Shown here piece by piece: positions 38,732 to 47,347 of a stretch of 64,000 bases of DNA (the stretch's first letter is position 1; every line of letters begins with the position of its first letter). The position numbers and the translations under genes were made by a program. The notes under the pieces are model-generated. The model did not search any database, was not told the origin of the DNA, and was given only the letters and a program-made list of their open reading frames with translations. Source of the stretch: Bacillus_AB infantis_C (GTDB taxonomy: Bacteria > Bacillota > Bacilli > Bacillales > Cytobacillaceae); NCBI RefSeq assembly GCF_050107595.1, contig NZ_JBNILH010000004.1, positions 248,001 to 312,000 on the forward strand. The letters are read 5' to 3'.

Positions 38732-39805
38732 TTATCGGTTCCTTACTGTTGAGTATCTGATTTTGTGATAGCTCTTTAACAGCGGTTTGTAGTCTTTTCC
38801 AACCAGTCCGATTTTCTCAACAAACACTTCGATGATGACCAGCAGGATGGCAATATAGATGAAACCGCCCCACATCTTAGCCTGGGACAAGATAATAGCT
38901 GACAGGCCGAAGAAGGCTGCCATTGCATAAATAATCAGCACTGTCTGGCGATGAGTATACCCAAGCCTGAGCAGGCAGTGATGCAAATGCGATTTATCCG
39001 GTGCAGAAAGTGGCTTTTTATTCACGATCCTGCGGATGATGGCAAAGAATGTATCAGAAATCGGTACACCGAGGATAATAACAGGAACGATGAACGAAAT
39101 CACTGTTATGTTCTTGAATCCCAGCAGTGATAAGACTCCAATCATGTAGCCAAGGAAAAGCGCCCCCGTATCCCCCATGAAAATCTTGGCAGGATGGAAG
39201 TTGTAGATCAGGAAGCCGAGCGTACTGGCGAGGACAATTCCTGCCATGGCAACCACGAATCCATTGCCCATAATCATAGCCATTCCTGAAATGGTAATGA
39301 GCGCGATAGATGATACGCCTGCGGCAAGGCCATCCAGGCCGTCGATCAGATTGATTGCATTGGTGACGCCGACAATCCAAAGGATCGTCATCGGGATGCT
39401 GAATGCACCCATTTCAAGGCGCCCTTCAAATGGAAGGTTAATGAACTCAATGTCCATTCCGCCCCACACAACTACTATAACGGCAGCCGCAATCTGGCCA
39501 AGCAGCTTTACCTTTGCTGACAATTCAATCATGTCATCAAGGACACCGGTAATGATGATAATGATGCTCCCGATAATAAGCGGGGCTACGATGCTCATCT
39601 CATGCGGATTCTCAGGCTGAAGAACGAGAACGCCGATGATGAAGCTTATATAGATAGCTAATCCCCCAAGGCGGGGCATTATTTTTTGATGGACTTTGCG
39701 CTGATTGGGCTTGTCTGTAGCACCAATAACAAAGGCAAGCTTTTTCACGAGTGGAGTAACCAGAACTGATGCCATAAAACAAATGATCAAGGTCAAGTAA
39801 AACAT
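38732..39805 (-). CDS. tagO: Undecaprenyl-phosphate GlcNAc-1-phosphate transferase TagO
   Basis: The 357-residue integral membrane enzyme has about eleven segments. It has MraY/WecA family motifs: GATDKPNQRKVHQKIMPRLG near the N-terminus, GVLDDMIELSAKVKLLGQ, TNAINLIDGLDGLAAG, FMGDTGALFLGY and the C-terminal SHLHH. It transfers GlcNAc-1-P to undecaprenyl phosphate, the first step for teichoic acid and other wall polymers. The frame is open to 39835, but the ATG at 39805 follows AAGGAGGG. It probably feeds the envelope genes that follow. Confidence 0.95.
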   Translation of the reverse strand: MFYLTLIICFMASVLVTPLVKKLAFVIGATDKPNQRKVHQKIMPRLGGLAIYISFIIGVLVLQPENPHEMSIVAPLIIGSIIIIITGVLDDMIELSAKVKLLGQIAAAVIVVVWGGMDIEFINLPFEGRLEMGAFSIPMTILWIVGVTNAINLIDGLDGLAAGVSSIALITISGMAMIMGNGFVVAMAGIVLASTLGFLIYNFHPAKIFMGDTGALFLGYMIGVLSLLGFKNITVISFIVPVIILGVPISDTFFAIIRRIVNKKPLSAPDKSHLHHCLLRLGYTHRQTVLIIYAMAAFFGLSAIILSQAKMWGGFIYIAILLVIIEVFVEKIGLVGKDYKPLLKSYHKIRYSTVRNR

Positions 39806-40157
39806 TAAGACCCTCCTTAACAGTATCATACCCATTTATCCAGGCAGAAAAAACAGGTATATTCATTCTTCTCTGCTTACAAAATGCCTTTTTTACACAA
39901 TTCTTCATTTTTCCCAGCAATTCGCGGCCTGCTTACGAATAAAGCAGGATAGCAAGTTATTAAAATGCAAATTCCTATTGAATTATAGCACACTACAATT
40001 TTATTGGAAATAGAGAATAGCTCCTATCATCTATCAACATATTACTTCCAATTTCGAATTATTTCTACTGATTTCCCAAAATTTATAAATTATAAACTCA
40101 GATATATGTATTTTTGGTATAATTGAGTTACTATACCATACAAATCGGGGGATAAAA
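39806..40157. other. Divergent regulatory region between tagO and the small secreted protein
   Basis: This 352-nt AT-rich region contains an extended -10 element TGGTATAAT (40115-40123) on the plus strand ahead of the gene at 40158. No convincing -35 and no hairpin were seen. No coding frame is supported. Confidence 0.45.
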
Positions 40158-40385
40158 GTGAAAAACATCAAAAGAAAGCTTATTTTGTCGGCTGCAGCTC
40201 TTGGCCTTATGGTTACGTTCTATTCCGGTTCGAAAGCAATGGCTGCTGGCGAGCCAGTAATTGCCAGCGTGGATTGGGTTCTGTCTAAAATCAACCCATT
40301 GAGCCAAAAGGTGGACAGCCTTGAGAAAAGAGTTCAGGAACTTGAGTCTCAGGTTGAAAAATTAAAAAACGGACAGAGTAATTAA
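40158..40385 (+). CDS. Small secreted coiled-coil protein
   Basis: The 75-residue protein has a signal sequence (about 1-30, RKLILSAAALGLMVTFYSGS) followed by a short coiled coil (about 48-70, KVDSLEKRVQELESQVEKLK). The start is GTG at 40158 after CGGGGGATAA. It lies 7 nt upstream of the SpoIID-like gene and is probably co-transcribed. The function is unknown; the coiled coil could mediate oligomerisation at the wall. A similar Lys/Glu-rich helix follows the lipid anchor of the SLH lipoprotein at 42448. Confidence 0.75.
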   Translation: MKNIKRKLILSAAALGLMVTFYSGSKAMAAGEPVIASVDWVLSKINPLSQKVDSLEKRVQELESQVEKLKNGQSN

Positions 40386-40392
40386 GGCTGGT

Positions 40393-41772
40393 ATGATGAT
40401 GAAAAAAGCACCTCTCCTTCTCATGATTATTGCCTTTTTTATACTGCTGCCAAACACTGGGACTGCCGAAGCCGCAGCTCCTGCGAAACCTGTCACATAT
40501 ATGACGCAGGTAAAGGTCAAATTGTTACCATCTGCCAAATTTTCTTTGAATATTTCCGGTAAATACCAAATTGTGAACCTGGACGACAACACACTCGTCC
40601 CGCTCACTTCGCTGGTTACCTTTGAACAGAAAAGCGGAAAAGCCACTGTCATATCCAATCAAAAAACTTATACATCCGCTAAAGGATTTTTAGTGAATGA
40701 AATCCAGTCCCAGGAAGCGAATGAGGTTGCAGTCTCGACCATCAATACTTCTTCAGGAGCAAAGAAAGTGACATACCGCGGTTCCTTTGAAATCGTTCCA
40801 GGAACCTCTCAGCTTACGCTTTTCAACACATTAGATATGGAAAATTACTTAAAAGGGGTCGTTCCAAGCGAAATGCCGGCCAGCTGGTCGCTTGAAGCAT
40901 TGAAGGCCCAGGCTGTCGCCGCCCGGAGCTATGCTTACAGGCAGGTACAGGCAAGCAAGTCAGGCTATCTCGAAATGACGGTTTCCAGCCAGGTGTACGG
41001 AGGAAAGACAGCCGAATCGGCAAGAAGCACCCAGGCGGTACAGGAAACAAACGGGATCTATGCCACATATAATAATGTGCCGATTGATGCCTACTTCCAT
41101 TCAAGTTCTGGAGGATACACCGAGAACAGTGAAAATGTCTGGTCAAGCAAACTTCCGTATATGAGGGCGGTTGAGGATCCGTATGACAAACTGCCGGCCA
41201 ACTACCATTACGGCTGGGAATCCATCGCTCAGGCAGGAGTTGTGAAGCAGAAGCTGGGACTTGCAGCGCACCAGGTCCTCACAGGCCTGAAAGTTGTCGA
41301 AAGAGGCCCCAGCAGCGGCGCGACCCAAATGGCGGCCACTGTCTACAATAAAACAACCAAGGAAAATAACAGCATCCTGCTGACGCCTAAATATGCGGCA
41401 ACCCCGGACCGCTATCGTTCCTTATTCGGAATTTCGCTGAAGAGCATTAAATTCAATGTTTATACTGATTCAGCTGCTTCCATCAAACTTGCAGATGGAA
41501 GTGTGCAGAAGGCTCCGCATCTTGTCGGTTATAAAATCAAAAAAGCCGACGGCACGGATGCCTATATGGAAGATCTGAATATGAGTGTACGCACATCAAG
41601 CGGCAGCGAGCTAGTCAATACCGCCCCCAACAAAATCACCTTTAAGGGAGATGGCTGGGGCCACCTGCTGGGGATGAGCCAGTGGGGAGCGCGCGGAATG
41701 GCGGAAGCCGGATACAAATATGACCAAATTCTAAAGCATTACTACACAGGAATTGAAGTGAAGAAGCTTTAG
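40393..41772 (+). CDS. SpoIID/LytB domain protein
   Basis: The 459-residue exported protein has a signal sequence (about 1-28) and a SpoIID domain at about 130-455. Motifs include LDMENYLKGVVPSEMPASWS, LKAQAVAARSYAYRQVQ, FHSSSGGYTENSENVW and the end GDGWGHLLGMSQWGARGMAE. SpoIID is a lytic transglycosylase active on denuded glycan; the conserved Glu in VPSEMP corresponds to its catalytic residue. LytB in B. subtilis modifies the amidase LytC. Here it probably works in vegetative wall remodelling with the nearby SLH amidase. Three adjacent ATG codons occur at 40393-40401. Confidence 0.93.
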   Translation: MMMKKAPLLLMIIAFFILLPNTGTAEAAAPAKPVTYMTQVKVKLLPSAKFSLNISGKYQIVNLDDNTLVPLTSLVTFEQKSGKATVISNQKTYTSAKGFLVNEIQSQEANEVAVSTINTSSGAKKVTYRGSFEIVPGTSQLTLFNTLDMENYLKGVVPSEMPASWSLEALKAQAVAARSYAYRQVQASKSGYLEMTVSSQVYGGKTAESARSTQAVQETNGIYATYNNVPIDAYFHSSSGGYTENSENVWSSKLPYMRAVEDPYDKLPANYHYGWESIAQAGVVKQKLGLAAHQVLTGLKVVERGPSSGATQMAATVYNKTTKENNSILLTPKYAATPDRYRSLFGISLKSIKFNVYTDSAASIKLADGSVQKAPHLVGYKIKKADGTDAYMEDLNMSVRTSSGSELVNTAPNKITFKGDGWGHLLGMSQWGARGMAEAGYKYDQILKHYYTGIEVKKL

Positions 41773-41779
41773 TACAGGA

Positions 41780-41807
41780 AGGACCGCGTAAAGCGGTTCT
41801 TTTTTTG
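41780..41807 (+). terminator. Terminator of the SpoIID-like unit
   Basis: GGACCGC (41781-41787) pairs with GCGGTTC (41793-41799) around GTAAA-type loop sequence and is followed by seven T residues. Confidence 0.85.
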
Positions 41808-41997
41808 GTGTTTTTGCAGTCACCATACATGCTGATAAGTGTTTAATATATTTTCCTACATATAAATAAGGTTATTCAGCATATTTTTTGAATGATTCTA
41901 CATATAATGCAAAAAACTAATAAAAATCCTTCCTCAACTAATCGGGTAATGGATCCTCCTATATAGCGCAAAAACAGTAAAACAACGTAGTAAAAAG

Positions 41998-42025
41998 CAT
42001 GGTGATTAGCAAAGTAATCACCATG
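41998..42025. repeat. Perfect inverted repeat in the 41.8-42.4 kb gap
   Basis: CATGGTGATTA (41998-42008) is repeated inverted as TAATCACCATG (42015-42025) around GCAAAG, followed by TTATTTT on the plus strand. It may be a second terminator or part of a mobile repeat. No gene lies directly before it. Confidence 0.6.
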
Positions 42026-42060
42026 TTATTTTGTATATGATCTGTGATACCCGACCTCAT

Positions 42061-42250
42061 AATAGACGGAAAAATTCCGCTTAACTTGGAATTTGCATTG
42101 AAAGCAGCTCAAATAGACGGAGAATTTCCGCCTACTGACTCGAAAAACATTAAAGTGGGGGTGTTTGCTTGGCATAACCGGAAAACCTCCCCTTATTTAG
42201 CCCGAAACGTGCTCCAATCTGAAATTATCCGGAAAATCTCCGCTTATTTT
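42061..42250. repeat. Four degenerate palindromic repeats (GACGGAAAAATTCCGC type)
   Basis: Units with a CGGAAAAATTCCG-like palindromic core occur near 42065, 42116, 42177 and 42228, spaced about 51-61 nt apart. Each is followed by a CTTATTT or CCTA type tail. The stretch stays open in one frame but encodes only the repeats. Such repeats resemble dispersed intergenic repeats in Bacillaceae; copies elsewhere in the genome cannot be checked here. Confidence 0.65.
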
Positions 42251-42342
42251 ACTTTCGCTGTGGTTCCTTTTTCTCAGTTCGCTAATTGGTATGCTGATCA
42301 CAGTGTTAATTTCTAAATAGAATTGCAATAAACGTTTTATCC

Positions 42343-42388
42343 CTAAAAAAATAGCATGCTAAATCATATGTGATTTAGCATGCTATTT
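42343..42388 (-). terminator. Terminator of the SLH lipoprotein/flippase transcript
   Basis: A near-perfect 18-bp stem, AATAGCATGCTAAATCA (42350-42366) with its inverse (42371-42387), has loop TATG. On the minus strand TTTTTTTAGGG follows. It lies 60 nt beyond the stop at 42448. Confidence 0.85.
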
Positions 42389-42447
42389 GAGTTGTTCCTT
42401 CACGTCTTGAACTTCAAAAGTGAACCTGTTAGCTAATCAAGAAAGGC

Positions 42448-43248
42448 TTATTTTTGCAGGGCCCTGTACAGGAACACAGAGAACTGTGACCGCCTTGTCG
42501 GCTCTGATGGCCTGTAATTGCCGTCGCTCCCTCTTGCAATTCCGTGCTGGGAGACAATCTTGATATAAGAATAACCGTCATTAGAGGCCGGTACATCTTT
42601 GTAATCTTCATAAGGTTCATCAAGTGCCGTCAGTTCAAACGCTCGCTGCAGCACGACCGCCATATGCTTCCTGGTCATCGGATCGTTCGGAAGGAACTTT
42701 CCGTTGCTTCCATTGAAGTAGCCCTTCTCCGCCACCGTCATAATGGCCTTACGCGACCAGTCGGAAGCTTTAACATCCGAGAAGACAGATGGAGAATCGC
42801 TGAGCGGCAGCTTGAGCGCTTTTACAAGCATGGAAGCTGCCTGGGCCCTTGTGATTGAATTCTCAGGCAGGAACTTCTGGATATCCGGATATCCTGAGAT
42901 TACCCCAAGATTGTACATTTCCATGATTTCCTTGAAGGCCCAATAGTCTGTTCCAACATCCTTGAACACCTCGGCGCCGCTTGAAGGCGGATTTGCCGGC
43001 GGCTTCGCTGTTCCTCCCCCAGGCACTCCAGGCGAGGTCCCGAGCAAAGCATTCACCTCTGCTTCAAGCTTGGCAGCCCGCTGTTCGACAGAAGACAGCT
43101 TTGAATCCAGCTTGTCTGTTTCCCCTTCCGTCCATTCTGTACTGGCTGCTTCCAGGACAGGCTCTGCCTCTGCCTTTTGGGCAGAACAGGCTGTCATTGT
43201 CATAAGAAGCAGTCCGGGCAAAATAGGCACTAGCCATTTTTTCCTCAT
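42448..43248 (-). CDS. SLH-domain lipoprotein
   Basis: The 266-residue protein has a lipoprotein signal ending in MTMTAC (Cys about 21), a coiled-coil stretch (LSSVEQRAAKLEAEVNALLG) and a proline/glycine linker. Three SLH repeats follow at about 90-266 (FKDVGTDYWAFKEIMEMYNL; FSDVKASDWSRKAIMTVAEK; YKDVPASNDGYSYIKIVSQH). SLH domains bind pyruvylated secondary wall polymer. An SLH protein anchored to the membrane by lipid could link membrane and wall. The ATG at 43248 is chosen over that at 43260 because AAAGGG abuts the earlier one. It follows the flippase gene by 25 nt. Confidence 0.92.
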   Translation of the reverse strand: MRKKWLVPILPGLLLMTMTACSAQKAEAEPVLEAASTEWTEGETDKLDSKLSSVEQRAAKLEAEVNALLGTSPGVPGGGTAKPPANPPSSGAEVFKDVGTDYWAFKEIMEMYNLGVISGYPDIQKFLPENSITRAQAASMLVKALKLPLSDSPSVFSDVKASDWSRKAIMTVAEKGYFNGSNGKFLPNDPMTRKHMAVVLQRAFELTALDEPYEDYKDVPASNDGYSYIKIVSQHGIARGSDGNYRPSEPTRRSQFSVFLYRALQK

Positions 43249-43273
43249 TTCTTTTCCCATCCCTTTAAAGACT

Positions 43274-44791
43274 CTATTTAGCGGCTTTCTTTCTATTCAG
43301 GACCATTTGCAGTTCAGGAAACTTCAGAAGCTTCATGAGGACAAGCACAGCTGCCAGGAATACAAGTCCGCCGATAATGATATCTATCCACGGCATTCCG
43401 GTGCTTAAATAATGCCTTAATGCTAGTAGAATCACAGCAATTCCTGCATAAAACGCCAAGGTTTTCCCTAAAGACCCAATCTTTTCCGCCATTATTTTTA
43501 ATTTTAACACATTTTTTGCCAAAAGCAGTAACAGGATAAAATTAACAATGGAACTGATGGAAGTTCCCCATGCAATTGCCTGTGCCCCATATTCTTCTAT
43601 GAATAAAAGCGTGATTCCGATATTAATGCCAAACACGCAGAAGATGCTGATCAGAACCGGCATATAGGAGTTTTCCATCGCATAGAAAAATCTTGTGACA
43701 TATACATTTGCTGCAAAGGTAAACATAGATAATGCAAAGATCTGCAGCAAAGGATAAGTAACAGCTGTAGAGCGATCGTCAAAGCTTCCATATTGGAAAA
43801 TGACCTGGACAATTTCCTGTGCATAGATAATGACAAAAATGGTTACCGGAAGCAGCAATAAACCCAGCCAGCGGAGTCCTTTCTGATACAGGGAAGTGAT
43901 GCTCGCCAAATCGTTTTCAGCGGCTTTTTTTGCCAGTGAAGGGTAGATTACGGTCGTTACGGCTGTCATGAGGACCGCCTGCGGAAACTGTGTCAGCTTG
44001 GAAGCGTAATTAAGCGCTGCTACCAATCCATCATCATGTATTCTGGAACCGAATACGCGCTGAAGCAAAGCATATACCTGCAGCGCGGCACCGCCTAGCA
44101 TGATGGGCATCGCAATAATAAAGAGCCTTTTCAGTTCATCGGAAAAAGCAAAACGGATTCTGAAATGCTTTAAATGCTCTTTCCTCAAGCCGGCAATCAG
44201 CATGATGACCATGACTGCCGCTCCGGCAATCGCTCCAAATCCGTAAGATTCAACTGACATGAATGGAGTCAGCAGGAGGGCCAGGGCAAGGAATGCCAGG
44301 TTGTAGATAAAAGTAGAAAGCGTGGACAAATGGAACTTTTGATTCACGTTCAATATCCCGCTCAGCCACATGGACAATATGAGGAAAAAGGTCGACGGTG
44401 CCATCCAGTAGTAAAGGCTTTTGGCAGCATCATATTCCTTTGCATCCATCTGCCCCATTACGAGCTTCAGCAGCGGATCAGTGAATACAAGCAATAGGAC
44501 AGTCAGTACTCCGACGATGGCCATGATATAGGTAAAGGTCGAACTCATGAATTTTTCCTGCTCAGGACCTTCCTTGATTTTGCTGTAAACAGATATAAAT
44601 GCGGTTGTGATTGCCCCTCCGACCACTACATAAAGAAAGTTCGGAATCGTATAAACGGCAATGATGCTGTCAGCGAGATAGGAAGTCCCGTATTGATAGG
44701 CAACTGCGGCTTCCCTCGCAAAGCCCAGCAGCCTCGCCAGAATGTTAATGACAGCCACAGCGCCAATAATTTTAAAGATTTTGCCTTTCAT
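43274..44791 (-). CDS. MurJ-type lipid flippase (MVF family)
   Basis: The protein of about 505 residues has some 14 membrane segments. Family features are LARLLGFAREAAVAYQYGTS, LYVVVGGAITTAFISVYSKI and WLSGILNVNQKFHLSTLSTF. MVF proteins flip lipid-linked wall precursors across the membrane. The frame is open upstream to 44944, but the ATG at 44791 gives the normal start MKGKIFKIIGAVAVINILAR, so the longer form is not supported. Its position next to a glycosyltransferase and a pyruvyl transferase gene suggests that the substrate may be a secondary wall polymer intermediate rather than lipid II. Confidence 0.9.
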   Translation of the reverse strand: MKGKIFKIIGAVAVINILARLLGFAREAAVAYQYGTSYLADSIIAVYTIPNFLYVVVGGAITTAFISVYSKIKEGPEQEKFMSSTFTYIMAIVGVLTVLLLVFTDPLLKLVMGQMDAKEYDAAKSLYYWMAPSTFFLILSMWLSGILNVNQKFHLSTLSTFIYNLAFLALALLLTPFMSVESYGFGAIAGAAVMVIMLIAGLRKEHLKHFRIRFAFSDELKRLFIIAMPIMLGGAALQVYALLQRVFGSRIHDDGLVAALNYASKLTQFPQAVLMTAVTTVIYPSLAKKAAENDLASITSLYQKGLRWLGLLLLPVTIFVIIYAQEIVQVIFQYGSFDDRSTAVTYPLLQIFALSMFTFAANVYVTRFFYAMENSYMPVLISIFCVFGINIGITLLFIEEYGAQAIAWGTSISSIVNFILLLLLAKNVLKLKIMAEKIGSLGKTLAFYAGIAVILLALRHYLSTGMPWIDIIIGGLVFLAAVLVLMKLLKFPELQMVLNRKKAAK

Positions 44792-44837
44792 TTGTTTCAC
44801 TCTTTTCTGCAAGTAAGCACGAGAAGGAACATCCTGA

Positions 44838-45950
44838 TCAGATGCTCCGTCCCTGCTCTCTTGTGTGGTTATAAATCTTTTCCAGTTTTTCGATGATCCG
44901 CTCTTCTGCATTCTCCTCTGCCAGCTGCTCGCCTTTTTGAACAAATCCAGCCTTCATATCAGGATTCTCCAGAACAGACAGCATCCCATCGGCAAGGCTT
45001 TCAGGGTTCCCCGGCTCGACCAGCAGCCCGCTGCCATCCTGCAGCAGATAAGTAAGGCCGCCGACATTGGATGCAACAACAGGCGTATGGCAGGACATCG
45101 CTTCAAGAGCCACAAGCCCGAATCCTTCTAGATGGGAAGGGAGCACGAAAAGCTCAGCGGCCGCCATCCACTTCGCCAGGTCTGCCTGAGGCATCATTCC
45201 CAAGAATTCAGCCTTGCCGGCTGCATTCTCTTTAATAATCCCATCAAGCTCTCCTTTAAATGCAGCATTGCGGCTGGCCCCGATCAGATAGAGCCGGGAC
45301 TGCGGCCTTTTCTTCAGAACCTCTCTAAATGCCAAAAGCAATTCTTTTACCCCTTTTTCAGGAATGATATTGCCGACAAACAGAATCGGCTCGCTTCCCT
45401 CCGGAATACCGAGCTCCCGTCTCAGTTCTTCCTTTTGCAAGGGCTGAAAAACATTTCGGTTCACACCCATGTTGAGTATGAATAGTTTCTGCTTGTCCAC
45501 TCCAAAGGTGCCGGCAATTTCGTCGTGCAGCGCCTGGCCTACAGCGATGACATGCTCGGACCCCTGAAGGATTTCTTTTGTCCACTGATGAATGCGGGCA
45601 TTCTTTTTCGCCATCTTATCGATATCACCGCCATGGGAAGTGACAACATACGGGGTGCCCCACATTTTCTTATACATCCTGGCAATCATGCCTGAAGGAA
45701 ACACATAATGGGCATGGACAACATCATAGCTTTTTCCTTTTGTGAGCAGATTGGCTGCTGCCTGCAGGAACCAGGCCAGATACTTTTTCAGAAGGTTGAG
45801 CTTCCCGCTCTTCGGGTTCTTGATGGCTATGACATCTACTGTATGACCAGCTTCCCGCAGCGCATTTACCTGGTTGGCAACGAAGATTCCGAATGTCTTG
45901 TGTTCCGGGGTGGGGTACATATTGCTGATGACAAGAATTCTCTTAGCCAT
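44838..45950 (-). CDS. Glycosyltransferase family 4
   Basis: The 370-residue GT-B enzyme starts MAKRILVISNMYPTPEHKTF and contains the acceptor-side KSYDVVHAHYVFPSG, the donor-domain ILFVGNIIPEKGVKELLLAF and the E-x7-E motif SHLEGFGLVALEAMSC. It transfers an unknown sugar, probably to lipid-linked wall polymer. The start at 45950 overlaps the end of the csaB-like gene by 8 nt, so the two are coupled. The in-frame extension to 45986 has no family similarity. The flippase gene follows 46 nt downstream. Confidence 0.93.
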   Translation of the reverse strand: MAKRILVISNMYPTPEHKTFGIFVANQVNALREAGHTVDVIAIKNPKSGKLNLLKKYLAWFLQAAANLLTKGKSYDVVHAHYVFPSGMIARMYKKMWGTPYVVTSHGGDIDKMAKKNARIHQWTKEILQGSEHVIAVGQALHDEIAGTFGVDKQKLFILNMGVNRNVFQPLQKEELRRELGIPEGSEPILFVGNIIPEKGVKELLLAFREVLKKRPQSRLYLIGASRNAAFKGELDGIIKENAAGKAEFLGMMPQADLAKWMAAAELFVLPSHLEGFGLVALEAMSCHTPVVASNVGGLTYLLQDGSGLLVEPGNPESLADGMLSVLENPDMKAGFVQKGEQLAEENAEERIIEKLEKIYNHTREQGRSI

Positions 45951-47100
45951 TCTGCTTTTTCCCTGGGAGCATATACAGCTGCTCAAGCCCTTTTGCCGCT
46001 TTCGCTTTCAGCTCTTTCGAGATCCGCTGCGCTTCATCCTGCGCATGGTTCCAGTCTTTATTCATGTCCTGAACAAGGCGGGTGAAGTGCTGGTCATCTG
46101 TACCAAGACCATCCATTGAGATGCTGTGGTTTTCCTTCCCGACCATCTGCATGAAGTGCTCGACCTTATGGTGATAAGCAACGCCAATCACCGGTGTTTC
46201 TGCATCCAGCGAAAGAATGATCGAGTGGAGCCTTGTCCCAATGACAACATCCTGCTGTCCGCACAGGTCCACAAGCTCTGCCGGAGCCAAATGCTCTTCA
46301 TTCACAACCGCTTTCTCTTTATGCTTCATCGCATCATAAATATCCTTAGTCACCCATACATCCTGGGGATACTTTGTGGAAAAGAAAGTGACATCGACAT
46401 CTTCTTTTTCGATGAGCGCATCCAGGTTTGCAGCCATACCATTCACATAGCTCTGGTATTTCTCCTCATCGGCTTCGGGCCAATATTTAATGTTGTAATA
46501 AGGGACGGCTGTCACGCCGACCTTTTTGATTTTATCGGATCGCTGATGCTTCTTGTCCGTTGTCAGTGTAAAAGCAGGGTCTCCGATCAGCTTCACTTCC
46601 TTGCTGGCTCCGATAGATTCAAGCAGCGCTTTCGATTTCGGATCGCGTACAGAAATGCTGTCAGACACCTTGGCCAGCTTCCGGATAAACCATTTGCCGA
46701 TTGAAGAAGTCAAAGGGCCGGCTCCGCATCCGTATACGACTACTTTAGCTCCAGCGCGCTTCCCCAGGATGCCGTACGTCCCATACAGAGGGGCTTCCCT
46801 CTTGTACAAATCCATAAGGATGCCGCCGCCTCCAATGATCACAAGATCCATGCCTTTGACAATTTTTCCGCTCTGTTTGAAGGTTTCCAGAAATGTCTTG
46901 GGAGCTGAACCTTTCTTATAATAAAGGGGATACGAATCCACACCGTATCTTTCCTTTGTTTGTTCAGGGTTGTTGCTGAAAACTGTAATTTCTTCTCGCT
47001 TTATGTCAAAATTCTCTGTCAGCTGTGTGATAATGCCGACAAGTATAGCTTCATCACCATTATTATTGTTACCGTAATTTCCAACAATGCCTATTCTCAT
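45943..47100 (-). CDS. csaB: CsaB-like polysaccharide pyruvyl transferase
   Basis: The 385-residue protein starts MRIGIVGNYGNNNNGDEAIL and has LVIIGGGGILMDLYKREAPL, then GTRLHSIILSLDAETPVIGV, typical of the pyruvyl transferase (CsaB) family. CsaB adds ketal pyruvate to secondary wall polysaccharide, the ligand recognised by SLH domains. The many SLH proteins in this window support that role. It is the first gene of a run with the glycosyltransferase, flippase and SLH lipoprotein genes. The csaB symbol is by family and context. Confidence 0.88.
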   Translation of the reverse strand: MRIGIVGNYGNNNNGDEAILVGIITQLTENFDIKREEITVFSNNPEQTKERYGVDSYPLYYKKGSAPKTFLETFKQSGKIVKGMDLVIIGGGGILMDLYKREAPLYGTYGILGKRAGAKVVVYGCGAGPLTSSIGKWFIRKLAKVSDSISVRDPKSKALLESIGASKEVKLIGDPAFTLTTDKKHQRSDKIKKVGVTAVPYYNIKYWPEADEEKYQSYVNGMAANLDALIEKEDVDVTFFSTKYPQDVWVTKDIYDAMKHKEKAVVNEEHLAPAELVDLCGQQDVVIGTRLHSIILSLDAETPVIGVAYHHKVEHFMQMVGKENHSISMDGLGTDDQHFTRLVQDMNKDWNHAQDEAQRISKELKAKAAKGLEQLYMLPGKKQNG

Positions 47101-47296
47101 TTGCCAACTTCCTTTACAGCAGATTCGTTCAAACCCTATTTTGCCCTATACAGGCAAAATGCAAGCTAATTATAACACAAAGCACTAAAAGGGTGACAGA
47201 TGCTTCCAAGATTCGTCATAAATCCTTAATATGAGAGGCTGTCTTTGAGGTTTACAATGTCCATTCCGGGTAAATAAAATAAAATGAAAAGCCCTC

Positions 47297-47326
47297 AAAA
47301 AAAGCTGCTGGAAAATTTCCAGCAGC
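47297..47326 (-). terminator. Terminator of the SLH amidase
   Basis: GCTGCTGGAAA (47304-47314) pairs with TTTCCAGCAGC (47316-47326). On the minus strand TTTTTTTGAGGG follows, 20 nt after the amidase stop. Confidence 0.88.
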
Positions 47327-47347
47327 GTGTTTGGCGAATCCATTCTA

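Noticed and set aside
42044..42316. Open frame of 90 codons
   Set aside because: The frame merely runs through the palindromic repeats (the translation itself is repetitive), has no ribosome site and no family resemblance.
43274..44944. Longer MurJ-like protein starting at 44944
   Set aside because: The extra 51 residues overlap the glycosyltransferase gene, are polar and do not resemble the family, which starts at MKGKIF.
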